32,131 nt of DNA, taken from the NCBI GenBank assembly GCA_947258635.1, contig CAMYJM010000008.1, positions 1 to 32,131 of the forward strand, read 5' to 3'. The notes beneath the pieces were generated by a model that worked only from the letters and a program-made list of their open reading frames with translations, was not told the origin of the DNA and did no database searches. The stretch is from an uncultured Acidimicrobiaceae bacterium (GTDB lineage: Bacteria > Actinomycetota > Acidimicrobiia > Spongiisociales > UBA5794). This document shows, in pieces, positions 7,393 through 16,400 of the stretch (positions within the stretch are counted from its first letter, which is position 1; each line of letters begins with the position of its first letter). A program made the position numbers and the translations under genes.

Positions 7393-10185
7393 TCAGCGAA
7401 GGCGTTGCTGCTCCGACGGCGCCGGCTCATCGATCAGGGTAGCCGCCTTCCACTCCTCCGGCAGGCCCTCCGGCTTGTCGATGGCGGCGTAGAGGATCGC
7501 CTCATCGAACGGCTTCTCGCCGCGTTTGCGGTGGTACCCATCCCACACGTAAAGCAGCGAAGGCAGCACGAGCACCGCGGCCAGCATGGCCAGCAGGATC
7601 GTGTATGCGGTGACGAACCCGAACTGGCGGAACGGGATCGTGGTGGACGTCACGAGGATCCCGAACCCGGCGATCGTGGTGACCGCCGAACCGGCCAACG
7701 CTCCCCCGGTGTGGGTGAGCGTTGACTTGATCGCCGCCGCGGCGTCGCGGTGGCGGGCGCGCTCCTCGAGGTAGCGATGAGTGATATGAATCATGTACGG
7801 AATACCGATGCCGATGGCAAGGGCCGCAATCGTCGCCGTCACGGGGCCGAACGGGATCCCGAACACGACCATGAGGGCAAACGACAGGGCGACCACCAGG
7901 ACGACCGGCAGCGTCGTGATCACGCCGAGCATCGGGCGACGGGCCTCGACCCAGAAGTTGATGACCAACAGGATCAGGGCTACCAGCAGCGTCAACAGGA
8001 GCGACGACACCTGCGAGTCACGCAGAGTCGTCACCACCACGTCGTTGATGATCTCGTCCGACGTCGCCACCGCACTCAGGCCCTGCTGAGCGACCGGAGC
8101 AAAGTCCGCGCCGACGTCGGCGCGGAGGGCGTTGGCGCCGGATTCTCCGGCCTGCGTGGTGATGTCGAAGAGGGCCGCGCCATACGATCCGTCTCCGGTG
8201 CGGTGAAGGACACTCGCCATTTGGTCCGGTGCGGCCGCGAATGCCGCTTCATAGATCGAGGCCAAGTCCGCTCCGGGCGGTGCCAGGAAATCGGCGCCAA
8301 TCCCGGCGCCGGCCAGGGCCGACCCCACGGCCGGATCGAACACCGGAGAGTCCGGCGATCCGAGGGCTCCGATCGTCGCCACCGGGGAACTCCCCTGCGG
8401 CTGCCCGGCGAACGTCACGACATTCGGTGTATCCACGAGGTTGCTGTTTCCGGCCACCATCGCGTTCCAGGCATCCGGTGTGGCAACATCGCCCTCGACG
8501 AGGATTTGGGTGGTCTCCCCGAATCCGCCCCCGAAATCGCCGAGCAGCGTCTCGAATGTCTGGCGCAACGGAGACGTCGTGGGGATGAAGTCGAGGAAGC
8601 TGAACTTCGTCTCGAGCTGAGTGACCCCCCACGCACCAAGTCCGCCGAGGACCAGAGAAACGACGATGGTCCCGACGGCGAAGTTGGTGGCCAGGCCGGA
8701 GGTACTGCCGATGAGGCGAGGCAGAGCGCGCGCTTCGCCGCCGACCAGGGCTTCCCGGTCCAGCCTTCCGCTGCGCTCCGCTCGTCGGTCGAGCAACTCG
8801 CGCACCGCCGGCACAAAAGTGAGCATCAGCACGAAGGAGACGACGATGCCGACCGCGGCGAGGAGACCGAACTCACGCAGAGCCGGGATCTCGTTGGTCA
8901 GGTTGGTGAGAAAACCAACGGCCGTCGTGACCGTCGCCAGAACCAACGCAACGCCCACCGTACGGACCGACCGGGCGATGGCCCGGTCGACGGTCGCCCC
9001 TTCGGACACTTCGTCGCGGTAACGAGTCGTCACGTGGATGGAGTAGTCCACCCCCAGACCGATGAGAAGGATCGGGAGAATCTGCGCCATCGGAGAGGCC
9101 TCGGTGAAGACGAGGTACCCGACGCCGTTCATGATGCCGATCGCAAAGAAGATCGTGACCAGCGTTATCAAAGTGTCGGCCACGGTACGCCGCAGCCGGT
9201 TCGAAGAAGCAGACCAAAGGGTGAATGTCAGCAGGACGACTGCGACGGCCACGAGGAGCAGAGTTCCCGATGGCCAGTCCTTCAGAGCATCCGGGAATAC
9301 GCTGTCGAGAATCGTGGCCAGCGTCGGCAGGATGGCGACGAATACCGCGGCGGCGATTCCGAGCACTCCGGCGGTCACGAGAATCCGGTTCCGGGTGCGC
9401 CGCGGCACGATGAGGAACACAATCGACAGCACGACGAGGATGATCAGGCCGGCGGTCGCGAACAGTCGCCCGATCTCTGCCTGGAACTCGTCCTGGTCGG
9501 CGAACAGCAACTCGAAGGAGAAGGCCTCCGCCGAGTAGCCGGCGGGCAGCGCGACGGTGTTGATCTCATCCGCCGCCTCAGCGGACAGGTCAACAAACTG
9601 CTCGATCTCCAGCGCGGCCCCTGCCGTGTTGAAGATCAGCATCAGCCCCTTGTCGGCTGTGGGCGTGGTCGCATCTCCCGACCCCGATATCAGCTGGGCG
9701 GTGAACCCGGCTTGCTCTGCGGGGATCTGCTGCAGGGCACTCAGGTAGAGCTGGCGAACGTCCGCATCCGAGGCCGGCATTGGCTGGCCCTGGGCGACGG
9801 CTTGCTCAACCGGTGCCAGGAAGCTCACGACTGCGGGCTGCTGGTCTTCGGGGATCAGGTATTGCGATAGCTTCCCGGAACGCACCTGCTCGGATACGGC
9901 TTGCACTGTGCTGAGACCGTCGGCCGAGAAGACGTCACCGCCATCCGGAGCGGAAATGATGACCTGCATCACGCCGACCGTGGAATCCTCGCCGAACAGC
10001 TCGGAGATCCGCTCGACGGCCGCCAGTTCAGGGGCGTCCGGCGCGAACGAGTCGTTGGAATCCTCTTCAGGCGTGAATTGTCCCGAAAGCCCGCCCATCA
10101 CCATTCCGATGACGACGGTCGCAATGACGACGAACCAGGGGTATTTGCGTACGGCGGCCGAGAGGCCGTTGACCAGCAGCTTCAA
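7393..10185 (-). CDS. RND superfamily (MMPL/COG1033-type) exporter, copy 2
   Basis: A 930-aa paralogue of the exporter at 3986-6757 with the same duplicated architecture. The first half carries LLIGLGVDYSIHVTTRYRDE (D380); the second half carries GIGIPYMIHITHRYLEE, again without the Asp. The segment THTGGALAGSAVTTIAGFG near the C-terminus is almost identical to copy 1. The extracytoplasmic loops are more divergent, so substrates may differ. The start is TTG 10185-10183, supported by TTGGAGG about 7 nt upstream. It is transcribed toward copy 1, so the pair is tail to tail; a long ORF antisense to it is a high-GC shadow. A homodimeric or heteromeric role with copy 1 is possible but unproven. 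Confidence 0.92.
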   Translation of the reverse strand: MKLLVNGLSAAVRKYPWFVVIATVVIGMVMGGLSGQFTPEEDSNDSFAPDAPELAAVERISELFGEDSTVGVMQVIISAPDGGDVFSADGLSTVQAVSEQVRSGKLSQYLIPEDQQPAVVSFLAPVEQAVAQGQPMPASDADVRQLYLSALQQIPAEQAGFTAQLISGSGDATTPTADKGLMLIFNTAGAALEIEQFVDLSAEAADEINTVALPAGYSAEAFSFELLFADQDEFQAEIGRLFATAGLIILVVLSIVFLIVPRRTRNRILVTAGVLGIAAAVFVAILPTLATILDSVFPDALKDWPSGTLLLVAVAVVLLTFTLWSASSNRLRRTVADTLITLVTIFFAIGIMNGVGYLVFTEASPMAQILPILLIGLGVDYSIHVTTRYRDEVSEGATVDRAIARSVRTVGVALVLATVTTAVGFLTNLTNEIPALREFGLLAAVGIVVSFVLMLTFVPAVRELLDRRAERSGRLDREALVGGEARALPRLIGSTSGLATNFAVGTIVVSLVLGGLGAWGVTQLETKFSFLDFIPTTSPLRQTFETLLGDFGGGFGETTQILVEGDVATPDAWNAMVAGNSNLVDTPNVVTFAGQPQGSSPVATIGALGSPDSPVFDPAVGSALAGAGIGADFLAPPGADLASIYEAAFAAAPDQMASVLHRTGDGSYGAALFDITTQAGESGANALRADVGADFAPVAQQGLSAVATSDEIINDVVVTTLRDSQVSSLLLTLLVALILLVINFWVEARRPMLGVITTLPVVLVVALSFALMVVFGIPFGPVTATIAALAIGIGIPYMIHITHRYLEERARHRDAAAAIKSTLTHTGGALAGSAVTTIAGFGILVTSTTIPFRQFGFVTAYTILLAMLAAVLVLPSLLYVWDGYHRKRGEKPFDEAILYAAIDKPEGLPEEWKAATLIDEPAPSEQQRLR

Positions 10186-10368
10186 TTGACGCCTCCAACG
10201 TAGAACCGGGGGTGGCGCGCCGCGGCCAAAGCGATACCCGATGTTTCCACGATGGATCGCCTCCCAGATTCAGCCGTAGCGCGTGCCCGGTCGAGCCGGG
10301 GCACTGAATACGGAACACTAACCCACCGTGGATGGCTACGCGAAGACCATGTCCTTTCGTTTGTGCTC

Positions 10369-10388
10369 GGGACACCGCCGGTGTTCCC
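10369..10388 (-). terminator. Weak hairpin downstream of thrS
   Basis: An imperfect inverted repeat (GGGACACC and GGTGTTCCC, one bulged T) 52 nt beyond the thrS stop. There is no T-tract, so this is at best a candidate transcript end. The 254-bp gap 10186-10439 also has to hold the promoter of the second RND exporter; I see no ORF in it. Confidence 0.25.
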
Positions 10389-10439
10389 TAGGAGTTGCTC
10401 CGCAGCTCCACACGGGCGGAATTCGGCTTGACGAACGCG

Positions 10440-12374
10440 TCAGCGCGGCGGGGCGAGCGCCGCAACGAGCTCCTCGACTGCGGTGTCGATGGGCACCCCG
10501 CGCCGCTCGGTGTCCTCACCGCGCAGCCGGACGCCTACGGAATGGCGCTCGACGTCGTTGTCTCCGACGACGAGCACGACCGGGTGCTTCTGGGTTATCG
10601 CCCGCCGGATCTTCTCTCCGACGGTCTCGTCGGTCACATCGACGTGCACTCGCAGCCCGGCTTCCCCGAGCGTGTCCGCAACCGAACCGGCATAGTCATT
10701 ATGGCGGTCGGCTACCGGCACCACCGTGACCTGGACCGGAGACAACCAACCCGGGAAAGCTCCGGCATAGTGCTCCACCAGCACGCCGATGAAACGCTCG
10801 ACGGAGCCGAACTTGGCCGAGTGGATCATCACCGGGCGCTGGCGGTCGTTGCCCGACGTGGCATATTCGAGTTCGAACCGCTCCGGCATGGAGAAGTCGA
10901 CCTGGATCGTCGACATCTGCCAGCGACGCCCAATGGCATCGCGGATATGGACGTCGATCTTGGGTCCGTAGAAGGCGCCTTCGCCTTCGGCGACTTGAAA
11001 CGGCACTTCCGCCTTCACTAGAGCGTCCCGCAGCGCTTCGGTGGCGATGTCCCACAGCTCCAGCTCGCCCACCCATTTCTCCTCTGGACGGGTGCTCAGA
11101 TCCGCCTCGAAGTCGGTGAAGCCGAACTCGCCAAGCAGCGTGAGCACGAAGTCGAGGTGGCGCGCCAGCTCTTCGGCAACCTGCTCGCGGGTACAGAACG
11201 TGTGGCTGTCGTCCATCGTCAGCCCGCGAACCCGGAGAAGCCCGTGAAGCACACCGGAGCGTTCGTAGCGATACACCGCCCCCAGCTCGGACAGCCGCAG
11301 CGGTAGATCCCGGTAGGAACGCGCCTGCGATTTGTAGACGAGAACGTGGAACGGGCAGTTCATCGGCTTCACCCGATACTGCTCTGAGCCGTCCAGCTCC
11401 ATGCCCGGGTACATGTTCTCGGCGTAGAAGTCGAGATGTCCCGAGATCTCCCAGAGCTTGGCGTTCGCCACGTGCGGCGAGTTGACATACACAAAGCCGA
11501 AGTCGCCGTGGATCTGGCGGCTGTAATCCTCGACCACCTTGCGCAACATGCCGCCGTTCGGGTGCCACACCGCCAGTCCGGCTCCGAGCTCGGGGGGGAA
11601 CGAGTAGAGGTCGAGCTCGCGCCCGAGCTTGCGGTGGTCGCGCTTGGCGGCCTCCTCGCGCCGGTTGAGATACGCCTCGAGCTCCTTGTTGGACTCCCAC
11701 GCCGTGCCGTATATCCGCTGGAGCTGCGGTTGGTTCTCATCACCGCGCCAGTAGGCGCCCGCCGAGCGGAGGAGCTTCACGGCGACCAGCCGGCCGGTCG
11801 AAGGCAGATGGGGCCCGCGGCACAGGTCCACGAACTCGAGGTTGCGATACACCGAGACCTCCGTGCCGCCGACGCCTTCGGCTTCGTCGACTCCTGTGAT
11901 GATCTCGAGCTTGTACGGCTGGTCGGCGAACAACGCCCCGGCGGCATCGGCGGTGATCACTTCGCGCACAAACGGTTGGTCGGCGGCGATGATCTCGACC
12001 ATGCGGGCTTCGATCTTCTCCAGGTCTTCGGGGGTGAACGGCTCGGCGACATCGAAGTCGTAGTAGAACCCATCCTCGATCGGAGGGCCGATTGCGAACT
12101 TCGCCCCAGGGAAGAGATCGAGAACCGCCTGCGCCAGCACGTGGGCCGCCGAGTGCCGCATCACATGGCGACCGGCTTCGGTCTGCTCCGTGATGATCTC
12201 GATGGCGCCATCGGCGCCTATCGGCCGGCTCAAGTCTTGCGTCTCGCCGTCGACTTTGACGGCCACTGCGGCCTTGGCAAGGCGAGAGCCGATACCGGCG
12301 GCGACATCGGCTCCGGTCACACCATCCGGGTGCTCCTGGACCGAACCGTCCGGCAAGGTGAGATGTACAGCCAC
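10440..12374 (-). CDS. thrS: Threonyl-tRNA synthetase
   Basis: A 644-aa class II aminoacyl-tRNA synthetase charging tRNA-Thr. Domain order: TGS (residues about 1-62), editing/SAD domain with the H74-SAA-H78 motif and the CRGPHLPSTG segment, catalytic core with MNCPFHV (zinc Cys), DDSHTF (zinc His), MIHSAKFGSVERF (zinc His and class II motif 3) and the C-terminal anticodon-binding domain (VTVVPVADRHNDYA). The start is GTG 12374-12372, because GGAGG lies 5 nt upstream and the TGS domain begins there; the open frame to 12530 would add 52 unrelated residues overlapping the divergent gene. Length is normal for ThrRS. No T-box-like leader is visible in 12375-12516. Confidence 0.97.
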   Translation of the reverse strand: MAVHLTLPDGSVQEHPDGVTGADVAAGIGSRLAKAAVAVKVDGETQDLSRPIGADGAIEIITEQTEAGRHVMRHSAAHVLAQAVLDLFPGAKFAIGPPIEDGFYYDFDVAEPFTPEDLEKIEARMVEIIAADQPFVREVITADAAGALFADQPYKLEIITGVDEAEGVGGTEVSVYRNLEFVDLCRGPHLPSTGRLVAVKLLRSAGAYWRGDENQPQLQRIYGTAWESNKELEAYLNRREEAAKRDHRKLGRELDLYSFPPELGAGLAVWHPNGGMLRKVVEDYSRQIHGDFGFVYVNSPHVANAKLWEISGHLDFYAENMYPGMELDGSEQYRVKPMNCPFHVLVYKSQARSYRDLPLRLSELGAVYRYERSGVLHGLLRVRGLTMDDSHTFCTREQVAEELARHLDFVLTLLGEFGFTDFEADLSTRPEEKWVGELELWDIATEALRDALVKAEVPFQVAEGEGAFYGPKIDVHIRDAIGRRWQMSTIQVDFSMPERFELEYATSGNDRQRPVMIHSAKFGSVERFIGVLVEHYAGAFPGWLSPVQVTVVPVADRHNDYAGSVADTLGEAGLRVHVDVTDETVGEKIRRAITQKHPVVLVVGDNDVERHSVGVRLRGEDTERRGVPIDTAVEELVAALAPPR

Positions 12375-12516
12375 CGATCCTCCGTTGCGGGAAGCAGCAA
12401 GGTTACCGCTCCCCGTAGCGGGCGATGGCACACTGCCGTCCGGAGAGAACTCGCGAATCGGCCGGAGCCGTGAGAGAATGGGCGCCGTCGCAATGATCAG
12501 AGATTGAGGTAGCGGA

Positions 12517-13383
12517 GTGGTCGACGCCATAGAGCTGGCGGAACGGATGTCGGTTGGTGGCCGAATTCAGGAGCTCACCGGTGCCGAGCGGCTCATGGGG
12601 ACTGATCGGGTCTTTCGCGTCTGGTCTGCTTCCGGCACTCGGATCCTGAAGCTCTATGGCACACCGGCTCGGGAGCGCCGCGAATCGCATTCACTGGAGG
12701 CGCTGGCCGGCATCGACGGCCTGCCCGTGATCATCGATCGGGGCGTTGAGGCCGACACTGGGCACTGGACTCTCTTCGAGGATTCCGGCCGGTGGAACAT
12801 CGGCGCACTGCCGGAGAACGCCCGCACGGCCCGGCGCGCCGGCACCATCCTGCGGGCGGTTCATGAGACATCACCCACCGCCCTCTCCAATCTCTCTCGC
12901 GGAATCGACCAGGAGTGGGTGAGCGTCGACTTCATGTCCACCTTCCGTCGTCTGGAGCGCTATCGGGCCAAGATCGGATACCGCCCAGACCTGTTGGAGC
13001 GGGCCCGGGCAGTCAGGCCACCCTTCGCATCCGAGCCGCGGGTTGCGCACACGAACACGGTCCCCGAGAACTTCCTCGTCGACGACGAGGGAGCGGTGAC
13101 ACTCATCAACTGGGAATGGGCCACGCTGGCGCCTCCGGAGTGGGACCTGACGAAGTCGCTGTGGCTGATGAATCTGAAGGCCGGCCCGGACGCGGCGGCT
13201 GCGTTCGGCGCCGGGTATGGCCGCTCCATCGACCCGATTCAGCTCGATCGGTGGATCGTCTACCACTCGGCGATGATGCTCGTTTACGAGGCTGAGTCGA
13301 CGTTACGTCGTGACCGTTACGCGTACGAGTACCTGATCGCCGAGTTGGAGCGAGCCGTCACCAGCAGCCAGACGGCGAACTAG
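12517..13383 (+). CDS. APH/choline-kinase-fold protein, probable pseudokinase
   Basis: A 288-aa protein with the aminoglycoside phosphotransferase fold. The N-lobe contains RILKLYG with the expected ATP-binding Lys (K45). The C-lobe has the recognisable Brenner-type segment HTNTVPENFLVDDEG (H178 to N185) and the metal-binding segment LINWEWATLAPPEWDL. In active family members these read H-x-D-x4-N and I-D-W-E; here both Asp positions are Asn (N180, codon AAC; N198, codon AAC). Fold assignment is good; loss of phosphotransfer is inferred from these two residues. The start is GTG 12517 with GAGGT upstream. It diverges from thrS over 142 bp. No resistance phenotype should be assumed. It may bind a small molecule or regulate a partner. 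Confidence 0.85.
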   Translation: MVDAIELAERMSVGGRIQELTGAERLMGTDRVFRVWSASGTRILKLYGTPARERRESHSLEALAGIDGLPVIIDRGVEADTGHWTLFEDSGRWNIGALPENARTARRAGTILRAVHETSPTALSNLSRGIDQEWVSVDFMSTFRRLERYRAKIGYRPDLLERARAVRPPFASEPRVAHTNTVPENFLVDDEGAVTLINWEWATLAPPEWDLTKSLWLMNLKAGPDAAAAFGAGYGRSIDPIQLDRWIVYHSAMMLVYEAESTLRRDRYAYEYLIAELERAVTSSQTAN

Positions 13384-13512
13384 CCGGGGGGGATCCTGGT
13401 CCGGACGCAGCCGGCCGCTTTCGACAAGGGCTTCCCCGGTCCCGGAAAGACGCGAAATCTCAGCCTGTTTGGCCTAGCCTCTTCGGAGAGCCGGTTGAAG
13501 AAGGAACGTCAG

Positions 13513-13719
13513 ATGATCGAAAGCATCGTTGCCGGAGCTGTCCTCGTCGCCGGTGTGGTCGGCGCCTCGAAGCGTGGGCCCGGTCGAGGGCGGAATACGG
13601 CGCCCGGCAATTCTCACCCCCAGTTCGCCGACGCACTCGATCTACCCTGTCCGTGGTGCCGCAGCGCCACCGCGGAGTCCGACGACGAGTGCCGCACGTG
13701 CGGTCAGCGCTTCGGATAG
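13513..13719 (+). CDS. Small membrane-anchored zinc-ribbon protein
   Basis: A 68-aa protein with an N-terminal hydrophobic helix (IVAGAVLVAGVVGA), a basic linker (SKRGPGRGRN) and a C-terminal four-cysteine ribbon: CPWC, then CRTC 12 residues later, ending at GQRFG. ATG 13513 is preferred over TTG 13495 because AAGGA lies 7 nt upstream of the ATG. The ribbon should bind one zinc on the cytoplasmic side if the basic linker follows the positive-inside rule. It follows the APH-like gene by 129 nt and converges with mshD over 19 nt. I do not recognise the family and cannot name a partner. Confidence 0.7.
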   Translation: MIESIVAGAVLVAGVVGASKRGPGRGRNTAPGNSHPQFADALDLPCPWCRSATAESDDECRTCGQRFG

Positions 13720-13738
13720 CAGGGCCGTCACGAAGCCG

Positions 13739-14626
13739 CTACGCCCCGACCTTCTCAGATTGGTACAGCGTGATTCGGCGGACGATCTCGAATTCCAGCG
13801 ATTCGTAGAGGCCGGTCGCCACGGTATTGGAAGCCTCGGCGTAGAGCATCCCGATCTTCGCCCCTTGCCCGGCGAGATACTCGAGCCCCACCAGGGTGAG
13901 TGACCGCGCCAGCCCTCTCCCCCGGTGGCTGGCAACGAGACCAATCATGTAGATCTCGCCGACCGAACCGGGGTGACTCTTGGTCCAGCAGTAGCCCACC
14001 GGGGAGGCGCCGTCGAACAACATGAGCAGCCCGGCCGCATCAAACCAGGGCTGCGCCATCCGCAGGGCGAGGTCGGCAGCGTCGATCGAACCGGCCTCCG
14101 GGTGGTGGGCGAATACCAGGCTATTCAGTGCGAGCCACGCCTTCTCGTCGGCGCCGGCAACGAATGACCGGACCCGGAGCTCTTCGGGAAGCTGGGGGGC
14201 AGGTGCCGGGAGCGGACGCCGCATCTCGACGAGAGTCCGCGACTTCGTCAGGCCACGGTGCCGGGCCACCGCGGACTGCTCGGCGGCAAACGTCCAGAGC
14301 GCTGGAGTCCGACCCAGATCGGCTTCAATCGCGCCGAGAAGCGCCAGGTAGGCGGCCTCGGACCGTCGCGCAGGATCGAGCGCCATCTCGGCGGCCCAGT
14401 ATCCATCCGTCTCACCAATGTCCGTGGGATGCCAGGCGGCGACGACGACTCCGACGACATCCCCGGCAGCGTCCTCGGCAACGATGGACCTGGCGCCGTT
14501 GGCGACCGGAACGCGCAACGCCTTGAACTCGCTCAGCGGGGCGTGGCCGTCCACTACTGCGCAGCGGGCGAGCAGCTCGCCGAGCGCCGTGGTGTCGTCC
14601 AAAGTGGCGTGCCTCGTGCTCAGCAT
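13739..14626 (-). CDS. mshD: Mycothiol synthase (tandem GNAT acetyltransferase)
   Basis: A protein of about 295 aa with two GNAT domains. The C-terminal, catalytic half shows the MshD pattern GYCWTKSHPGSVGEIYMIGL followed by the acetyl-CoA loop HRGRGLARSL and the closing segment NTVATGLYESLEFE. MshD acetylates Cys-GlcN-Ins to finish mycothiol, the main low-molecular-weight thiol of Actinomycetota. The start is uncertain: ATG 14626 (MLSTRHATLDD) aligns best with a GNAT beginning and leaves 72 bp for divergent promoters; ATG 14668 has GGGGAGG too close (2 nt); GTG 14671 is also open. The protein at 30156-30719 belongs to a mycothiol-dependent family, which supports the assignment. Convergent with the zinc-ribbon gene. 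Confidence 0.85.
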   Translation of the reverse strand: MLSTRHATLDDTTALGELLARCAVVDGHAPLSEFKALRVPVANGARSIVAEDAAGDVVGVVVAAWHPTDIGETDGYWAAEMALDPARRSEAAYLALLGAIEADLGRTPALWTFAAEQSAVARHRGLTKSRTLVEMRRPLPAPAPQLPEELRVRSFVAGADEKAWLALNSLVFAHHPEAGSIDAADLALRMAQPWFDAAGLLMLFDGASPVGYCWTKSHPGSVGEIYMIGLVASHRGRGLARSLTLVGLEYLAGQGAKIGMLYAEASNTVATGLYESLEFEIVRRITLYQSEKVGA

Positions 14627-14684
14627 GGAGGCACTGTAGAGCCCCTCTCGCGCCGAGAACGCTGACATCACCTCCCCAACGACG

Positions 14685-14690
14685 TAGGCT
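14685..14690 (+). promoter_or_regulatory. Candidate -10 box for a leaderless patatin mRNA
   Basis: TAGGCT fits the actinobacterial TANNNT -10 consensus and ends 8 nt before GTG 14699, where no Shine-Dalgarno is present. This spacing would place the transcription start at or next to the start codon. It is an inference from motif and spacing only. Confidence 0.45.
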
Positions 14691-14698
14691 CACCGTTT

Positions 14699-15655
14699 GT
14701 GAGCAGGGTCGGACTGGTTCTGGGCGGCGGTGGGATCACCGGAGCAGCATTCCACTTCGGAACGTTGCTGGCGCTTCGGGCCGCTACGAATTGGGATCCC
14801 AACGATGCCGAAGTCATCGTGGGAACCTCGTCGGGCGCCTTTGCGGCCGCGATGATTCGCGGCGGCCGTCTCGATATCGAAACGCTCGTCGGCGATGCTC
14901 ACAACCGGACCGAAGTCGCCGCGCGGCTCAGTAGTTACGTATATCGCCGCACCAGCCCGACGGGACTCGCCCGGTGGGTCCGGCGCGGGCTCATTCCCGG
15001 ACTCAGACACCCCAACCTCGAATTGACGCTGGGGAGCCCGGCGCTGAACACGACGGCAGGAATCGCAGAGTGGGTCGCCGAGACGCTGGGCCCGCTGGCC
15101 GACATGTGGCCCGACCGGCCCACCGTGATCGTCGGCTTTGACTTGGAGCTACGCGCCAGGGTCCCCTTCGGCACGGAGGCGGCGCCGCCGGCGCCGCTCA
15201 AAGCTGCCGTCGCCGCGTCGGCTGCCGTCCCCTTCATATTCCAGCCGGTCAAGATCCAGGGCCGGTGGTACGCCGACGGCGGCATCGCCTCCGGGACCAG
15301 CGCCGACCTGGTACTGGCCAACCCCAACCCGCTGGACCTCCTGATCGTCATCGCGCCGCTTGCCGCCGAGGAGTCCCCGACGGCGCCCCGTCTCATCGAC
15401 AGCATTTTCGACAACGCCGGACGCGCCGCTCTCGATGGCGAGCTCGCGCTCGTTGAACATGAGTGGCCCGAGACCGATGTCATCGTTTTGCGTCCCGGTC
15501 CCCGAGTCCTCGCCGCGGCCCGCCCCAACCCGCTTTCGGTCAAGGCCGCCGTGCCTTCGTTCCTGCGGACACTGATGTCGATGCGCGACGAATTGGCTCA
15601 CCCCGAGATATGGGATCTTCTCGACAAGCATCTTCGAGTCGGCGTCAACCCCTGA
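14699..15655 (+). CDS. Patatin-like phospholipase (RssA-type)
   Basis: A 318-aa serine lipase of the bacterial patatin family. The oxyanion-hole glycine loop LGGGGITG (about residues 8-15), the nucleophile elbow GTSSG with S44, and the catalytic Asp in YADGGIASG (D193) are all present, so the Ser-Asp dyad is complete. These enzymes hydrolyse acyl esters of phospholipids or lipid intermediates. There is no signal peptide, so it is probably cytoplasmic or peripheral on the membrane. The GTG start has no ribosome-binding site but a -10-like TAGGCT 8 nt upstream, so a leaderless mRNA is likely. It is divergent from mshD and convergent with the DivIVA-domain gene. The substrate is unknown. Confidence 0.9.
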   Translation: MSRVGLVLGGGGITGAAFHFGTLLALRAATNWDPNDAEVIVGTSSGAFAAAMIRGGRLDIETLVGDAHNRTEVAARLSSYVYRRTSPTGLARWVRRGLIPGLRHPNLELTLGSPALNTTAGIAEWVAETLGPLADMWPDRPTVIVGFDLELRARVPFGTEAAPPAPLKAAVAASAAVPFIFQPVKIQGRWYADGGIASGTSADLVLANPNPLDLLIVIAPLAAEESPTAPRLIDSIFDNAGRAALDGELALVEHEWPETDVIVLRPGPRVLAAARPNPLSVKAAVPSFLRTLMSMRDELAHPEIWDLLDKHLRVGVNP

Positions 15656-15701
15656 GGTCGCCCACTTTCGCGGCGAGGGGCGAATCGTCGGCGGCGCCCG
15701 G

Positions 15702-16319
15702 CTATTGGGCGCGGTCCACCACCAACTCGAGAGGGCGGCGCCCGCCGCCCTGCGGATCTGACGGGCCCGGATCGCGGCTCGACTCGGACTGCCCGGGTCC
15801 GCGCAGTTCGGCCATCTGCGATTCGAGACGGGTCCTTTCCGCGCGGAGGCTCTCCAGTTCCCGCTTGACCGATGTCACCTGGTCTTCGGCATCGAGTTTG
15901 GCCCGCTCGACGACGAACTCTGCTGAGGTCCTGGCCTCTTCTTCGATCCGGGCGGCTCGCTCTTCAGCCTTGCGCAACATCTCTTCCATCGTCTGCGTGG
16001 CGACGGTCATCGTGAGACGAAACGCCTCCTGGTTCTGCTCGGCGTCGGATGTTCCCTGGCTCAATGCCTCGATCTCGGCGCGTGCATCGTGAATGGAGTG
16101 GTCTCGCTTGGCCAGGGTTGCCGCCACTTGGTCGAGGAACATCCCGACTTGCTGCGGATCGAAGCCTCGTTTGACGAGGTCAAACTGCTTCTGCTGAACG
16201 TCCTGCGGTGTGATTTCCACGGTCGAACGCTCCCTTTCCGTCGCGTGCGGCGTCTCCCGGCCGGCCGTCCCCGACGCCGCACCAGATGCAGATACGTCAC
16301 CGCTACTCTCGGTAGTCAT
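15702..16319 (-). CDS. DivIVA-domain coiled-coil protein
   Basis: A 205-aa protein with a low-complexity acidic N-terminus (residues 1-32), a DivIVA domain at about 33-75 (TPQDVQQKQFDLVKRGFD then QVGMFLDQVAATL) and a long heptad-rich coiled coil at about 75-170 with many Glu and Arg residues (EEMLRKAEERAARIEEEA). The tail is rich in Pro, Gly and Ser. DivIVA-family proteins recognise curved membrane at poles or septa and organise growth or division. Compared with Wag31 the domain lies about 30 residues in, so this is probably a secondary DivIVA-like factor rather than the essential polar-growth protein, which is normally in the dcw cluster. Start ATG 16319; no strong Shine-Dalgarno. Its upstream region is shared with the pilin leader ORF. 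Confidence 0.85.
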   Translation of the reverse strand: MTTESSGDVSASGAASGTAGRETPHATERERSTVEITPQDVQQKQFDLVKRGFDPQQVGMFLDQVAATLAKRDHSIHDARAEIEALSQGTSDAEQNQEAFRLTMTVATQTMEEMLRKAEERAARIEEEARTSAEFVVERAKLDAEDQVTSVKRELESLRAERTRLESQMAELRGPGQSESSRDPGPSDPQGGGRRPLELVVDRAQ

Positions 16320-16400
16320 AGTCTCAACGACCCCTGAGGGGAGAACCGTCCATCTGGGTTATCGGCAGGATCTCTTATTCACAAAGGAGTTTCTCTGCGA

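Noticed and set aside
7750..9870. 706-codon plus-strand ORF antisense to the second RND exporter
   Set aside because: Its translation is rich in Arg, Asp, His, Gln and Gly without hydrophobic cores, as expected for the shadow of a high-GC gene; the minus-strand RND protein is unambiguous.
11436..12473. 345-codon plus-strand ORF antisense to thrS
   Set aside because: Shadow frame of thrS with no domain features and no ribosome site.
12375..12516. Possible T-box or attenuator before thrS
   Set aside because: No T-box consensus, no specifier-like stem and only 142 bp shared with a divergent gene.
12517..13383. Aminoglycoside resistance gene
   Set aside because: Only the general APH fold is shared, and both catalytic Asp positions are Asn.
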